Shown here in pieces: positions 8,982 to 18,900 of a DNA stretch of 64,000 nt. The position numbers and the translations under genes were made by a program. The stretch's first letter is position 1; each line of letters opens with the position of its first letter. The DNA is from Photobacterium kishitanii (GTDB taxonomy: Bacteria; Pseudomonadota; Gammaproteobacteria; Enterobacterales; Vibrionaceae): assembly GCF_003026355.1 (NCBI RefSeq), contig NZ_PYON01000016.1:1-64000 (forward strand). Direction: 5' to 3'. Under the pieces are notes generated by a model. It saw only the letters and a list, made by a program, of their open reading frames with translations, ran no database searches and had not been told where the DNA came from.

Positions 8982-9821
8982 TTATTCGGCAGTCATTAAG
9001 CGATCATCGGCGGTTAAAATTGATGTCCACGGTAATTGTTCATCGCCTAACACAATAAAATTTGGATTTTCTAAAGTCTGGCGTAAGTTATACGACAACG
9101 GCGTAATATGAGTATTAAAAATTCGCCCGCCCGCTTCTTCAACAATACATTGCGTTGCCGCAGTATCCCACTCTCCCGTTGGCCCTAACCGTAAATAACA
9201 ATCCGCGCCACCTTCAGCAACTAAACATGCCTTAAGAGACGCAGAGCCAAGTTCAATTAAGTCATATTGATATTGACTATCAAATCGCGCTTTAGTGGTA
9301 TTAATGTTCTGGCGACGGCTAATCGCAATCGTCAACGCACGTAATGGAGAGTGGTGCTTATTGGTTGAAATAACGCAAGTTTCACCATCGGCAGTTATTT
9401 TATGTGCCCCTTGTCCTTGAGCAGCATAATAAGTAACACCAGAAACTGGCGCATACACGACCCCGATGACTGGCTTATTATTTTCAATCAATGCAATAAT
9501 AGTCGCAAAATCACCACTGCCAGCAATAAACTCTTGAGTACCATCAAGAGGATCAATCAACCAATAGCATGGCCACTGACTACGCTCAGTTAACGAAATA
9601 TTGGCGTCTTCTTCAGATAAAACAGGAATATCTGGCGTTAACAGTGATAACTGCTCAACAACTAATTGATTGGCCGCTAAATCAGCACTGGTGACAGGAG
9701 TATTGTCTGATTTAATGTGCTGCTCAAACTGGCCTTTTTGGTAAATATCTAATATCAAGCGACCAGAGGCTTGAGCAATATCAATAACATTAGGAATTAG
9801 ATGGTTAAGGTTTAGTGTCAT
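8982..9821 (-). CDS. cysQ: 3'(2'),5'-bisphosphate nucleotidase
   Basis: Hydrolyses 3'-phosphoadenosine 5'-phosphate, the by-product of sulfate assimilation, to AMP. The 279-residue product carries the inositol-monophosphatase family metal sites: EED near residue 70, DPLDGTQEF near 91-99 and the C-terminal WDTAATQCIVEEAGG. The start codon is 3 bp downstream of the nudE stop, so the two genes form a tight operon. The nudE-cysQ pair beside the type II secretion genes is a common Vibrio arrangement. Confidence 0.95.
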   Translation of the reverse strand: MTLNLNHLIPNVIDIAQASGRLILDIYQKGQFEQHIKSDNTPVTSADLAANQLVVEQLSLLTPDIPVLSEEDANISLTERSQWPCYWLIDPLDGTQEFIAGSGDFATIIALIENNKPVIGVVYAPVSGVTYYAAQGQGAHKITADGETCVISTNKHHSPLRALTIAISRRQNINTTKARFDSQYQYDLIELGSASLKACLVAEGGADCYLRLGPTGEWDTAATQCIVEEAGGRIFNTHITPLSYNLRQTLENPNFIVLGDEQLPWTSILTADDRLMTAE

Positions 9822-9824
9822 AGG

Positions 9825-10382
9825 TTATTCCTCGCGAGCTAAATACTTCAACGCTAAAAACAGCGCACTAATACTACGCGCTTCAGCAAAATCAAGATGA
9901 TTAAGTAATTCTTCTGCTTGAGCTAACGGCCACCGTACAATCTCTAACTGTTCCGGCTCATCACCTTCTAAACGCTCTGGATATAAATCTTGACCAACAA
10001 ACAAGGTCATACGGCTCGAAAAATACGACGGTGCGAGAATCACTTCTTTTAATGGTTGTAACCGCTGGGCACCAAACCCAATTTCTTCTTTTAATTCACG
10101 GTTTGCCGCTTCAAATGCAGTTTCACCGGCATCAATGAGCCCTTTGGGAAAGCCTAATTCATAGCGCTCAGTACCAACAGAATACTCACGAATCAATAAT
10201 AAATCACCATCGGCAGTGACAGGTACAATCAATACCGCATGACGGCCACTTGGCTGCATACGTTCATAAGTACGCTCGACACCATTAGAAAAACGTAAAT
10301 CCAATGATTCAATTTTAAAAAGTCGTGATTGTGCAACAACCTCGGCTGCTAAGATTTGTGGTTTATCTTTGCTTATCGCCAT
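9825..10382 (-). CDS. nudE: ADP compounds hydrolase (Nudix)
   Basis: A 185-residue Nudix hydrolase acting on ADP-ribose, Ap3A and NADH-like dinucleotides. The complete Nudix box (G-x5-E-x7-REL-x-EE-x-G) spans the segment from GLIDAGE to KEEIGF, about residues 80-102. First gene of the nudE-cysQ operon. A GGAC-containing purine stretch precedes the ATG. Confidence 0.93.
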   Translation of the reverse strand: MAISKDKPQILAAEVVAQSRLFKIESLDLRFSNGVERTYERMQPSGRHAVLIVPVTADGDLLLIREYSVGTERYELGFPKGLIDAGETAFEAANRELKEEIGFGAQRLQPLKEVILAPSYFSSRMTLFVGQDLYPERLEGDEPEQLEIVRWPLAQAEELLNHLDFAEARSISALFLALKYLAREE

Positions 10383-10463
10383 TGTTAGGTCCTGTTTAAT
10401 AGAAAGCGTTACCAGAATAAAAAAAGCTTACTCTAATTAAAAACTAATAATCATTAGAAATAA

Positions 10464-10489
10464 AGCGGCAGTCTAAATCGACTGCCGTT
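10464..10489 (-). terminator. Terminator hairpin after the gsp operon
   Basis: On minus, CGGCAGTC pairs with GACTGCCG around a 6-nt loop and is followed by CTTTATTTC. The tract is T-rich but interrupted, so efficiency is uncertain. It lies between gspN and nudE. Confidence 0.6.
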
Positions 10490-10523
10490 ATTAATAGTTT
10501 TATGATTAAAATGTTAACTAACG

Positions 10524-11282
10524 CTACAATCGTCCCGAATAGTTAAGCTTATATTGACCTTTAGTATTTGGCTCGCCTAACCATTTTAATTGTTTAGCCA
10601 ACTCAGCGGGGAATTGCGCTCCCGGTTTAAACCATCCTTGCAATTTATACTGTTGATTAGTAGCGAGGTTAGCTTGCCAATCACTGCTCACATCATCCGA
10701 TGCTTGCTTAATCTTCGCAACAACAGCACCGTTAGCACAATTTAAGTCCGCAAAAACAGGCCCCGGTTTAATGGTCCCCATTGGCGTTTCAGCTGCCCCT
10801 TGTACCCAAGCTAAGGTCGCATCAAGCGTTTTACAATATGGCGCCGCATAGTGGTAGTCTCTAACTGTTAATTCCAAATTACCCTTCACCGTTATCGGTA
10901 CTGGCAATTGGGCTTGCGATACAGCTTGAGCTGCAGGCATAGATAACAATAGTTTTTCAGCAAATGGACCAGCACTACTATAACCAACCAATCCTTGCCC
11001 TTGTAGCTGCCACTCGCTACCTTGGCCAAAGCGGACATCAAACGCAAGCTCACCATGAAATAAGCGTCCTAATCGCATATCCCAGTGTAAACGACCAAAG
11101 GGTTGATTCTGCCAACGAACATTGGCAGCCATTCCTTGCCACGGCGTTCCCGTAATACCTTCTAAGGCTAAGCCATTTATTTTAGGTGCATGCTGCCATA
11201 CCCAACTTGCTGGAATATGGGCCACTAAACTCGCAATAAATACCGCACCAAAACTGGCACCAACGGCTAACTTAAATTTCAC
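10524..11282 (-). CDS. gspN: Type II secretion system protein GspN
   Basis: Last gene of the secretion operon; 252 residues with one N-terminal membrane segment (about 5-22) and a periplasmic domain with two cysteine pairs candidates (CKT and CAN). GspN/EpsN is present in Vibrio and several other systems but is not essential in all of them. Its role in the inner-membrane platform is unclear. The start codon lies 2 bp after the gspM stop. Confidence 0.92.
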   Translation of the reverse strand: MKFKLAVGASFGAVFIASLVAHIPASWVWQHAPKINGLALEGITGTPWQGMAANVRWQNQPFGRLHWDMRLGRLFHGELAFDVRFGQGSEWQLQGQGLVGYSSAGPFAEKLLLSMPAAQAVSQAQLPVPITVKGNLELTVRDYHYAAPYCKTLDATLAWVQGAAETPMGTIKPGPVFADLNCANGAVVAKIKQASDDVSSDWQANLATNQQYKLQGWFKPGAQFPAELAKQLKWLGEPNTKGQYKLNYSGRL

Positions 11283-11284
11283 GG

Positions 11285-11767
11285 TTATCCTCGCCCTAAC
11301 TGCAAACGGTTAACTTCAACCATACCGTTTTTATCGGTTTTTGAGAGATCAATAAACTGGGTGTTAATACCGTAGCTCTGCTGCAAATACACTAACCAAT
11401 TCACCAACGTATCAAACGGTAATGGCTGCACCCAAACTTGTAAGGCGTCATTACGCGGTTGCATGCGAATCAAATCAATTTTGAAACGGGTCGTAGTTTC
11501 GTTAATAACTTGGTTAAGCCCTTCATCACTAACATTCACTGTTCCCCCTGCACGTTTAAGTGCCGAAATTTGATTAGCTTTATGTTCAACCCACGTCAAT
11601 AGTTGGCGTTGTTGATTAATCTTATTCTGGGCCTCTGCCGCACGTTGATTCAACGGTTGCCATACTCCCCAATAAAGAATCGCAATAGCCAATGCACTGC
11701 CAGCCCCGAGAAGCAAATGTTGTTCCCGCTGACTGAGAGCTTTCCACCATGCCTTGAGCTCTGCCAT
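11285..11767 (-). CDS. gspM: Type II secretion system inner-membrane protein GspM
   Basis: A 160-residue bitopic protein with a short cytoplasmic N-terminus, one membrane helix (about 18-38) and a periplasmic ferredoxin-like domain preceded by a short coiled coil. It binds GspL and helps place the platform. Its start overlaps the gspL stop by 1 bp (TAATG type), implying translational coupling. Confidence 0.94.
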   Translation of the reverse strand: MAELKAWWKALSQREQHLLLGAGSALAIAILYWGVWQPLNQRAAEAQNKINQQRQLLTWVEHKANQISALKRAGGTVNVSDEGLNQVINETTTRFKIDLIRMQPRNDALQVWVQPLPFDTLVNWLVYLQQSYGINTQFIDLSKTDKNGMVEVNRLQLGRG

Positions 11768-13095
11768 TAGGCTTTTCTCCTCAGTACTACTGCACCACTG
11801 ACTAAATTATCTGCTTTAGTTAATTGACCTTGATCGACCTCAAACTGCGCACTCAACGCACTGCGTAACTGTTCAAAATCTTGAAATCCCGCCGCCGTTG
11901 CTTGAAGGCGTAATTCACCCCGCGTTTGATCATATTTAAGGTTAACGATCTTAATCGTTGGCACTTGTGTTAATGCTGGTTTTAATTCACTCAACCACAT
12001 TAGCATGCCATTTTGTTCGCCATGACCACCTAAACTTTTCAATGCGGCATTCATTTGATTTTTCAAATAACTCTGCGAAGGAATACGTTTAAACTGTGGC
12101 AGAACCTGACGAAAAATACGTTCACTTTCAGCTCGATAAGCATTCGCTTGTTGCTCTAAACGCTGTGTAGTTAGTACTTGCTCACCAATAAGAGCAACTA
12201 ATACCACTGCCGCTGCAATGGCCACTTTACGCCACGGCTGTAAATGCTTACGCCATGCGGCTTGTGGCTTATAAGGCCCAGATAACAAAGTTGCCTTTGA
12301 TTCTGCAGCACCTATTGCTAACAATTGCATGACTAACTCAGGCGCTTGAGGCTGCCAATGCCCAGGAATATTAACTGGCGCTGGCGTATAATGGTGAATC
12401 GTCACTTGGGCTAAACTTTCTGTGGCAGCAACAATCGATTCAACTTCTTCAGCTAGGCGATCAGCTTCAACGTCTGATTCAATCTCATCACCATCGTCAC
12501 CATCGTCATCAGCGGTATCATCCACACGATCAATCACAATTGGCGCTTTTTGGGCTGTAACCCAAGCGGCTAACCAACTTGCGTCGGCACAGACACCCAT
12601 AGCTTCTGATTGACGAATCAACCACTGCCCATCAATTTCAGCCGCACTGTAACCATCACTAAATAATGGTAGACATAAACAATCTGGAATCAGTTTTTTA
12701 AGCTCAATACCACAGTCTGAAAATGCCGCTAACCACAACGCTATTTTCTGGTGCTCAATAATAGCTACCGTTGCAATATCATTATCACGTTTAAGTAATT
12801 GCACATGTAAGCTATCGACATCTTGAGCCAGCTCTTCTTCAAGCAGATACGGTAATACCGCCGCTAACTGACGGCTACTACCGGCAGGAATCGCTACTTG
12901 AGTTAATAGCATCTCACTGGTTGGTACTAAGCCATAAACAGGGCGAGTTACGGCATATTCCGTTAGTTCACTTAACTGATTTATATCCGCCAATTGACCA
13001 GATGCAATCACTTCATTTTGCAGTGGCGACCAGACCAGCCATTGCACCGGCATTCCCGGCCGGCTACTTAGCCTTATCGTCAGAAATTCGCTCAC
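11767..13095 (-). CDS. gspL: Type II secretion system protein GspL
   Basis: A 442-residue inner-membrane protein that links the cytoplasmic ATPase GspE to the platform. It has an actin-like cytoplasmic domain, one membrane helix near 285-305 and a periplasmic domain. I start it at GTG 13095: GGAGG lies 5 nt upstream and the product begins MSEFLTIRLSS, like other EpsL proteins. An ATG at 13107 would add four residues. The frame overlaps gspK by 32 bp. An aspartate/glutamate-rich stretch of about 35 residues (near 193-230) interrupts the cytoplasmic domain and looks like a flexible linker. Confidence 0.94.
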   Translation of the reverse strand: MSEFLTIRLSSRPGMPVQWLVWSPLQNEVIASGQLADINQLSELTEYAVTRPVYGLVPTSEMLLTQVAIPAGSSRQLAAVLPYLLEEELAQDVDSLHVQLLKRDNDIATVAIIEHQKIALWLAAFSDCGIELKKLIPDCLCLPLFSDGYSAAEIDGQWLIRQSEAMGVCADASWLAAWVTAQKAPIVIDRVDDTADDDGDDGDEIESDVEADRLAEEVESIVAATESLAQVTIHHYTPAPVNIPGHWQPQAPELVMQLLAIGAAESKATLLSGPYKPQAAWRKHLQPWRKVAIAAAVVLVALIGEQVLTTQRLEQQANAYRAESERIFRQVLPQFKRIPSQSYLKNQMNAALKSLGGHGEQNGMLMWLSELKPALTQVPTIKIVNLKYDQTRGELRLQATAAGFQDFEQLRSALSAQFEVDQGQLTKADNLVSGAVVLRRKA

Positions 13096-14098
13096 GGATT
13101 CCTCCATATTGGCGACGAACTACCGTCACCTTGTTCTTATCATCACGTTTAAATAATGCCACGGTTCGTACTCGGGCACGGTCTACTTTTATTTCAGCGT
13201 CTAACGAAAAATAATGGCTGGTAACAGTTAAATATTTCTCCATTTCTGTTGCAGTTTTATCCGTTCCTGAAGCAGGACTTTCTGTTGGAGGCTGTGGAAT
13301 AAGCTTCATAAAATCAGCAACAGAATCCCATACGGTATGATTTTTATCACGATCAATAATAATTTTTTTCGCATCTTCTAATGATAACGATGGCGAAAAT
13401 AATGCCGACAACAACACCGCTTGTTTTTCCGTAATGGTATTAACATTAAGCAGCATATCATCTGTTGGCAAAGCGCAAATTAAGCCTTTCAGCTGTTGAT
13501 AAATTTTAGCTGAAACGCCATTAATGGCTCTAAATTCACTGCCGTCAGCTAACCAATCATTGGCTGTAACATATGGCGGTTGAAAACTTTCATAGCTACT
13601 GTCTTCTGCACCATACGCTGATTGCACCGTGGTGTTATCGTCGACAAACTCCCAGCTTGAGTCAGCAATCACTTCGGCTTCATAGTCATCAACACCTGAC
13701 TCAGTGAGAATATTTTGTAAATAAGTCACTAAAAATGGCTTCTGATTACTGTCCGTTTTAGCTTTAACATTTCTAAAGGCGTTAAGATTAAAACAGGTTT
13801 GTTTATCGGTTAAATTACCACTAATAACGGCACCACTATCTAATGGGTAACTTTGCTCACCCACGGCCCATGGTTGGGTTAAATTAACGGTTTTACTGTC
13901 TTTAAGACTTTGCTTAAGTGCCTGTGCCGCAAGAGCCTCAACCCCTAAGCTATACCAATAACCTTGTTGATGTTCGACTTGGTTTTGTACTCGATGAAAA
14001 TTTAGCTGTAGCCGCTCAGTCATTTGCACTGCTAATAAACTCATTAAAGCCACTAACAGTAACACCACAATTAATGCCACCCCACGTTGCTTAATCAT
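13064..14098 (-). CDS. gspK: Type II secretion minor pseudopilin GspK
   Basis: A 344-residue minor pseudopilin that caps the pseudopilus tip with GspI and GspJ. The prepilin site is RG followed by VALIVVLLLVALM; the residue at +5 is not glutamate, as usual for GspK. The large globular domain contains a helix-hairpin-helix-like segment. Its start overlaps the gspJ stop by 4 bp. Confidence 0.95.
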   Translation of the reverse strand: MIKQRGVALIVVLLLVALMSLLAVQMTERLQLNFHRVQNQVEHQQGYWYSLGVEALAAQALKQSLKDSKTVNLTQPWAVGEQSYPLDSGAVISGNLTDKQTCFNLNAFRNVKAKTDSNQKPFLVTYLQNILTESGVDDYEAEVIADSSWEFVDDNTTVQSAYGAEDSSYESFQPPYVTANDWLADGSEFRAINGVSAKIYQQLKGLICALPTDDMLLNVNTITEKQAVLLSALFSPSLSLEDAKKIIIDRDKNHTVWDSVADFMKLIPQPPTESPASGTDKTATEMEKYLTVTSHYFSLDAEIKVDRARVRTVALFKRDDKNKVTVVRRQYGGIRERISDDKAK

Positions 14099-14742
14099 GC
14101 GTCAGACTCCTGTTCATTCGTCTTCAACACTGAGGTGGGTAATAAATATATCCGCTCAATTTCACCCAGTTTTTTCAAGGTCATAATAACTTTGATACCC
14201 GCTGGCAAACTATTGGGTTTATCCCATTTTTTATGCCATTGCTTATCATAATAAAATTCAAATTTTAAATCGGTAACCCCAGTTAACAACACTCGCACTA
14301 ACGGCTTAGCGCCAACAACGGTATCAGGATAACGAAACCATATTCGCTCTAATTTATCATCGATAATACGGTAACCAACACGGGTAATATCACCCCGCGG
14401 AAACATTGCTTGCGGGTTTTGCCAACCATCACGTACGAATGTGATCCCTTCACTGCTCGAATCCAATAAATACTCACTCGCCTGCAATATTTTATCGGTT
14501 GGCTTTTCTGCATCCACTCTAAATTTACGCGCTACAATCTGTCGAAAATCATTGTCCATCATGATCATGGTACGCTGTATCGCTTGTAAACGTTGATTGT
14601 GATCTTTTGATTGCGCGTCACTGCGCATGACATTATTCAATACCTGGTTGGCAGATAGGCTCAACATCGCAAATACCGCAATCGCCACCAGAACTTCTAA
14701 TAACGTAAAACCTTGCTGACGACGATGATTAATTGCTGACAT
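14095..14742 (-). CDS. gspJ: Type II secretion minor pseudopilin GspJ
   Basis: A 215-residue prepilin-like protein with the cleavage site QQG followed by FTLLEVLVAIAVFAML (glutamate at +5). It forms the pseudopilus tip complex with GspI and GspK. The start codon overlaps the end of gspI by 14 bp. Confidence 0.95.
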   Translation of the reverse strand: MSAINHRRQQGFTLLEVLVAIAVFAMLSLSANQVLNNVMRSDAQSKDHNQRLQAIQRTMIMMDNDFRQIVARKFRVDAEKPTDKILQASEYLLDSSSEGITFVRDGWQNPQAMFPRGDITRVGYRIIDDKLERIWFRYPDTVVGAKPLVRVLLTGVTDLKFEFYYDKQWHKKWDKPNSLPAGIKVIMTLKKLGEIERIYLLPTSVLKTNEQESDA

Positions 14743-15088
14743 AAGTCTTTACCGTAATAACTGAGTGTTTTCGTTGTGGATCAGTGGCAACTGACACTTC
14801 AATTTGACGCAAAAGTTGTTGTTGCGTTTTGGTACTAGTGACAGTCCAATACCATTCACGCTCTGCTAAAGTCGACTTGCCGCGTTTAACTGACGTTGGA
14901 TACTGACCGCTTAAATGCAGCTGAGCTAACTCATTATCAGCCACCATTGATGCTAACGTCTTTTGCTCTAAGTAACCTAAGTTATTAAGGTTTTGACTCA
15001 CTGCTCGCATAACACTTAATGCTGCAACCGCAAAAATGGCTAACGCCACCAGCACCTCTAATAATGTGAATCCTTGCGAACGCTTCAT
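14729..15088 (-). CDS. gspI: Type II secretion minor pseudopilin GspI
   Basis: A 119-residue pseudopilin with the site QG followed by FTLLEVLVALAIFAVAALSV. GspI starts assembly of the tip complex. It overlaps gspH by 4 bp and gspJ by 14 bp. Confidence 0.95.
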   Translation of the reverse strand: MKRSQGFTLLEVLVALAIFAVAALSVMRAVSQNLNNLGYLEQKTLASMVADNELAQLHLSGQYPTSVKRGKSTLAEREWYWTVTSTKTQQQLLRQIEVSVATDPQRKHSVITVKTYVSN

Positions 15089-15699
15089 TGCGACTGATCC
15101 TGCGTTGCTAACCCCTGCGCCGTTAGTTGCTGTGCCAATGTTTGCCCAGGCGCTAATAACACTAAATTACCCACCTCGTCAGCCACTACCTGCCAAAATT
15201 GATGTTGGTTATCGATTTCAAAACTCACTGTAAATGGTGTGTATTCACCACTCGCCATCACTACAATTTGCGGGGGTAATTGCTTACTTTCCTGATCAGA
15301 CTTTTTAAATATGTCGTCACTTTTAAATATTGAATCAGATTTAAAAAGTCGGTCCTTATCTTTCCATGCGCCACCAATTGCCACTGTGGCCGTGATACCC
15401 GCATCCAATTTAACCTTGGTGAAAAACTTAGCCCCTTCGAGCGGTTGCCAGCCATCTTGGGTGAGGGTTAAAAAGTAATATTGATGCGGTTCGATACGGA
15501 TACCATAATCGACCCCATTTAACATTGCATCCTCACCCAAAAGTTGGGCTAAATGATGAAAACGTACTGCCTGCTCTTTAATCTCATCACGTTTATTATT
15601 GGGTAACGTCGATACCACAGCAACAGCACTGGTTGCCAGTAGCACTAACACCAACATAATTTCAATTAAGGTAAAGCCTGCATTACGTTTCATCATCAT
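15085..15699 (-). CDS. gspH: Type II secretion minor pseudopilin GspH
   Basis: A 204-residue pseudopilin that bridges the tip complex and the GspG shaft. The cleavage site is AG followed by FTLIEIMLVLVLLA. Three consecutive ATGs begin the gene; any could be used. Residues about 118-134 contain a short lysine/aspartate-rich near-repeat (FKSD-x-IFKSD-x-IFKKSD) that looks like a species-specific loop expansion. It follows gspG by 9 bp. Confidence 0.94.
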   Translation of the reverse strand: MMMKRNAGFTLIEIMLVLVLLATSAVAVVSTLPNNKRDEIKEQAVRFHHLAQLLGEDAMLNGVDYGIRIEPHQYYFLTLTQDGWQPLEGAKFFTKVKLDAGITATVAIGGAWKDKDRLFKSDSIFKSDDIFKKSDQESKQLPPQIVVMASGEYTPFTVSFEIDNQHQFWQVVADEVGNLVLLAPGQTLAQQLTAQGLATQDQSQ

Positions 15700-15708
15700 T
15701 TCTTAGCT

Positions 15709-16149
15709 TTATTTTTTGTAGTTCAACAGATTCCAGTTGCCGATATCAGTATTAATACCGTCACCGCCTTCTTGACCATCAGCACCTAGACTAAAGATAT
15801 CAATCGCACCATGCTCACCTGGTGACACGTATTGGTAGTCATAACCCCATGGATCTTTTGGTAAACGCTTAATGTAGCCACCATCACGATAATTACGTGG
15901 TTCAGGTGAAGAAGAAGGTTTCGTTACCAATGCTTCTAATCCTTGGTCAGTGGTTGGGAACACGCTATTATCAAGCTTGTACATTTCCAATGATTGCTCT
16001 AACGAACTAATATCTGTAACTGCTTTTTGTTGGTCAGCTTTTTCTTTGTTACCTAGTAGGTTTGGCACCACTAAACTTGCCAATACCCCAAGAATTACAA
16101 TTACTACCATTACTTCTAACAGTGTAAAACCACGTTGCTTTTGTTGCAT
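15709..16149 (-). CDS. gspG: Type II secretion major pseudopilin GspG
   Basis: A 146-residue protein that polymerises into the pseudopilus acting as the secretion piston. RG is followed by FTLLEVMVVIVILGVLASLV (class III signal, glutamate +5). The C-terminal loop has the calcium-binding region around DIFSLGADGQEGGDG. It requires a prepilin peptidase (GspO/PilD) not encoded in this window. Confidence 0.97.
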   Translation of the reverse strand: MQQKQRGFTLLEVMVVIVILGVLASLVVPNLLGNKEKADQQKAVTDISSLEQSLEMYKLDNSVFPTTDQGLEALVTKPSSSPEPRNYRDGGYIKRLPKDPWGYDYQYVSPGEHGAIDIFSLGADGQEGGDGINTDIGNWNLLNYKK

Positions 16150-16171
16150 TATTCACCCTCCAAAAGAAAAT

Positions 16172-17398
16172 CTACATCCCGACCATATTGTTTAATTCAA
16201 TAATCGGCATCAAGGTTGCAATTACAATAAACATTACTACCCCCGCCATCGCCACAATCAATAACGGTTCAAACACCCCTAACGCCATATTCACCAATGA
16301 CTCAAAATCGCGATCTTGGTTATCAGCTGCGCGAGTAAGCATTTGCTCAAGCTCACCACTGCGCTCACCACTGGCAATCATATGTAACATCATCGGTGGA
16401 AACAGCGCAGTTTTTTCCAAAGAAATACGTAAACTTGCGCCCTCGCGCACTCTATCAGCGGCTTCGAGAATCTTCTTATTTACATAGGTATTGGTCATCA
16501 CATCAGACGCGACTTTCATACCATCTAATAACGGAATCGCACTCGAGGTACAAATCGACAATGTTCGCGCAAAACGCGAGGTATTCAACCCTCGTGCCAC
16601 CTTACCAATGACAGGCACTCGCAAAATAGTCCGATCCCATTTCATTCGAAACGCCGGTTTTTTAAGGGCGGTTTTAATGAGCGTAATCATGGCGACAATC
16701 GCAATCACCACCAGCAACCCCCAATGTTGGACAAAGTTACTGGCGGCTAATAACACTTCAGTGATCGCTGGTAAACCTTGATTCATCTGCACGAATTGAT
16801 CGACAATTTTGGGTACAACCGTTGCTAACAAAAACGCCACTACCGATACCGCCACCAACGTTAGCATCAGCGGATAAATCATCGCTTGTTGAAGCTTGCT
16901 ACGCATTTTCTGACGGTTTTCACTATAGTCAGCGAGACGGTTTAAAATAGAATCTAAATGACCCGACTTCTCACCGGCTGCCACCATCGCTCGAAACAAC
17001 TGATCAAATACATGCGGATATTCCGCCATACTGTCAGCCAAGGTATAGCCTTCAACCACCCGGGAACGCACCGCGAGTAAAATGTTTTTTAAACGTGGCT
17101 TTTCGTTTTGCTCTGCCACTGCTTTGATACACTCTTCCAGTGGCATTGAAGCCTGTACTAAGGTTGCTAACTGGCGAGTAATAAGCGCTAGTTCATTAGT
17201 ACTAATACCACGTCGAAACGTTAACTTACTCGGTGCGGCCGCTGTTTTTTTTCCTTGGCCTGACGTTTGATTAACCTCAACGGGTACCAGTCCTTGTTCT
17301 CGTAACTGCTGCCTAACTTGGCGTGAGGTATCACCTTCTAAAACACCTTTCTTCTGGCGTCCTTTGGCATCTAAGGCTTTATATTCAAATGCTGCCAT
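16172..17398 (-). CDS. gspF: Type II secretion inner-membrane platform protein GspF
   Basis: A 408-residue polytopic protein with two homologous cytoplasmic domains (about 70-165 and 270-370) and three membrane helices (about 168-192, 222-240, 375-400). It couples the GspE ATPase to pseudopilus growth. Its ATG overlaps the gspE stop by 1 bp. Confidence 0.96.
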   Translation of the reverse strand: MAAFEYKALDAKGRQKKGVLEGDTSRQVRQQLREQGLVPVEVNQTSGQGKKTAAAPSKLTFRRGISTNELALITRQLATLVQASMPLEECIKAVAEQNEKPRLKNILLAVRSRVVEGYTLADSMAEYPHVFDQLFRAMVAAGEKSGHLDSILNRLADYSENRQKMRSKLQQAMIYPLMLTLVAVSVVAFLLATVVPKIVDQFVQMNQGLPAITEVLLAASNFVQHWGLLVVIAIVAMITLIKTALKKPAFRMKWDRTILRVPVIGKVARGLNTSRFARTLSICTSSAIPLLDGMKVASDVMTNTYVNKKILEAADRVREGASLRISLEKTALFPPMMLHMIASGERSGELEQMLTRAADNQDRDFESLVNMALGVFEPLLIVAMAGVVMFIVIATLMPIIELNNMVGM

Positions 17399-18900
17399 TA
17401 ACTCTCCTTAGTCACTCGCAACACTTCTTCAAGTGTGGTGATCCCTTGGCTTACTTTGGCGAGGCCATCATCACGAATACTTGGCGTGGTTTGACGCACA
17501 TATTTTTCAATCGCTTGCTCACCCGCCTCGGCATGAATCAACTCTTGTACATGCTCATCCACTTGCAACAATTCATGTATACCAGTACGACCACGGTAAC
17601 CTTTAAAATTACATTTTTCACAGCCACAAGGACGATACAACGTCAGGCTATCGGTTGCGGTTAACATAAACAGCTTTTTCTGTTCGGTATCCGCTTCATA
17701 CGGTTGGCGACATTCAACGCACAAAGTCCGCACCAAACGCTGGGCTAATACACCTAATAGTGATGATGACACCAAGAATGGTTCAATACCCATATCACGT
17801 AAACGAGTAATGGCACCAACCGCAGTATTGGTGTGCAAGGTTGATAACACCATATGACCAGTTAACGATGCTTGCACAGCAATCGCGGCCGTTTCTAAAT
17901 CGCGAATCTCACCAATCATTACCACATCAGGATCTTGACGCAAAATAGCTCGCAAACCACGCGCAAAAGTCATATCAACCTTGCTATTTACTTGCGTTTG
18001 GCCGATACCATCGATATCAAATTCAATCGGATCTTCTACGGTTAAAATATTACGCTCTGCACTATTAAGCTCTTGCAAGCCCGCATACAAGGTGGTTGAT
18101 TTACCTGAACCCGTCGGCCCCGTCACCAAAATAATCCCATGGGGACGATCAATGATCTTACGGAATGATTCATGGTTAGCTGCTGTCATGCCTAAACTAT
18201 GTAAGTCGAGACGAGTGGCATTTTTATCTAATAGACGCAGCACGACTCGCTCACCGTGTGATGACGGCATAGTTGAAACCCGCACATCCACCGCACGGCC
18301 ACCGATACGTAATGAAATACGGCCATCTTGTGGAATCCGTTTTTCAGCAATATCCAATTTAGCCATGACTTTGATACGCGAGACTAACAACGGTGCTAAT
18401 TTACGGCTTGGTTGTAAGACTTCACGCAACATGCCATCGACTCGAAATCGAATCGACAGCACTTTTTCAAAGGTTTCGATATGAATATCAGACGCACCTT
18501 CTTTGATTGCTTCTGCAAGCATCGCATTAATCAATTTAATGATCGGGGCATCATCTTCAGATTCAAGCAAATCTTCGGTTTCAGGTAACTCTTCAGCCAA
18601 CGAGAAAAAGTCATCGCTATCAGAACCTAAATCTTCCATTAACTGACGTGCTTCTGATGAATCACGCTGATAAGCTTCGGTAAGCTTTTGCTCAAATTGC
18701 GACTCTGATAATTCAACCGGATAAAAACCTTCGCCGATCACCCGCCGCACTTCTGCTAACACTATTGCGGATAACTGACCGCAATAATACAACTGCCATC
18801 CTTGCTGATTGGCTTCAATCACAACATGATGGCGCTTGGCGAAAGAAAACGGCAATCGAAATAACACTGCGGTTTCTAGCGCCGAAGACTCATCAGCCAT
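17398..18900 (-). CDS. gspE: Type II secretion ATPase GspE
   Basis: A 500-residue hexameric cytoplasmic ATPase powering pseudopilus assembly. The Walker [10 protein letters not shown] is near residue 262, the Asp box near 290 (EDPIEFD), the Walker B MIGEIRD near 330 and the His box [14 protein letters not shown] near 345-358. A tetracysteine zinc-binding insert (CVEC and CGCEKC) lies near 390-430. The N-terminal domain binds GspL. It overlaps the gspD stop by 1 bp. Confidence 0.97.
   Translation of the reverse strand: MADESSALETAVLFRLPFSFAKRHHVVIEANQQGWQLYYCGQLSAIVLAEVRRVIGEGFYPVELSESQFEQKLTEAYQRDSSEARQLMEDLGSDSDDFFSLAEELPETEDLLESEDDAPIIKLINAMLAEAIKEGASDIHIETFEKVLSIRFRVDGMLREVLQPSRKLAPLLVSRIKVMAKLDIAEKRIPQDGRISLRIGGRAVDVRVSTMPSSHGERVVLRLLDKNATRLDLHSLGMTAANHESFRKIIDRPHGIILVTGPTGSGKSTTLYAGLQELNSAERNILTVEDPIEFDIDGIGQTQVNSKVDMTFARGLRAILRQDPDVVMIGEIRDLETAAIAVQASLTGHMVLSTLHTNTAVGAITRLRDMGIEPFLVSSSLLGVLAQRLVRTLCVECRQPYEADTEQKKLFMLTATDSLTLYRPCGCEKCNFKGYRGRTGIHELLQVDEHVQELIHAEAGEQAIEKYVRQTTPSIRDDGLAKVSQGITTLEEVLRVTKES

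Noticed and set aside
17981..18484. 167-codon open frame antisense to gspE
   Set aside because: It is a shadow of the strongly conserved gspE reading frame with no ribosome binding site.
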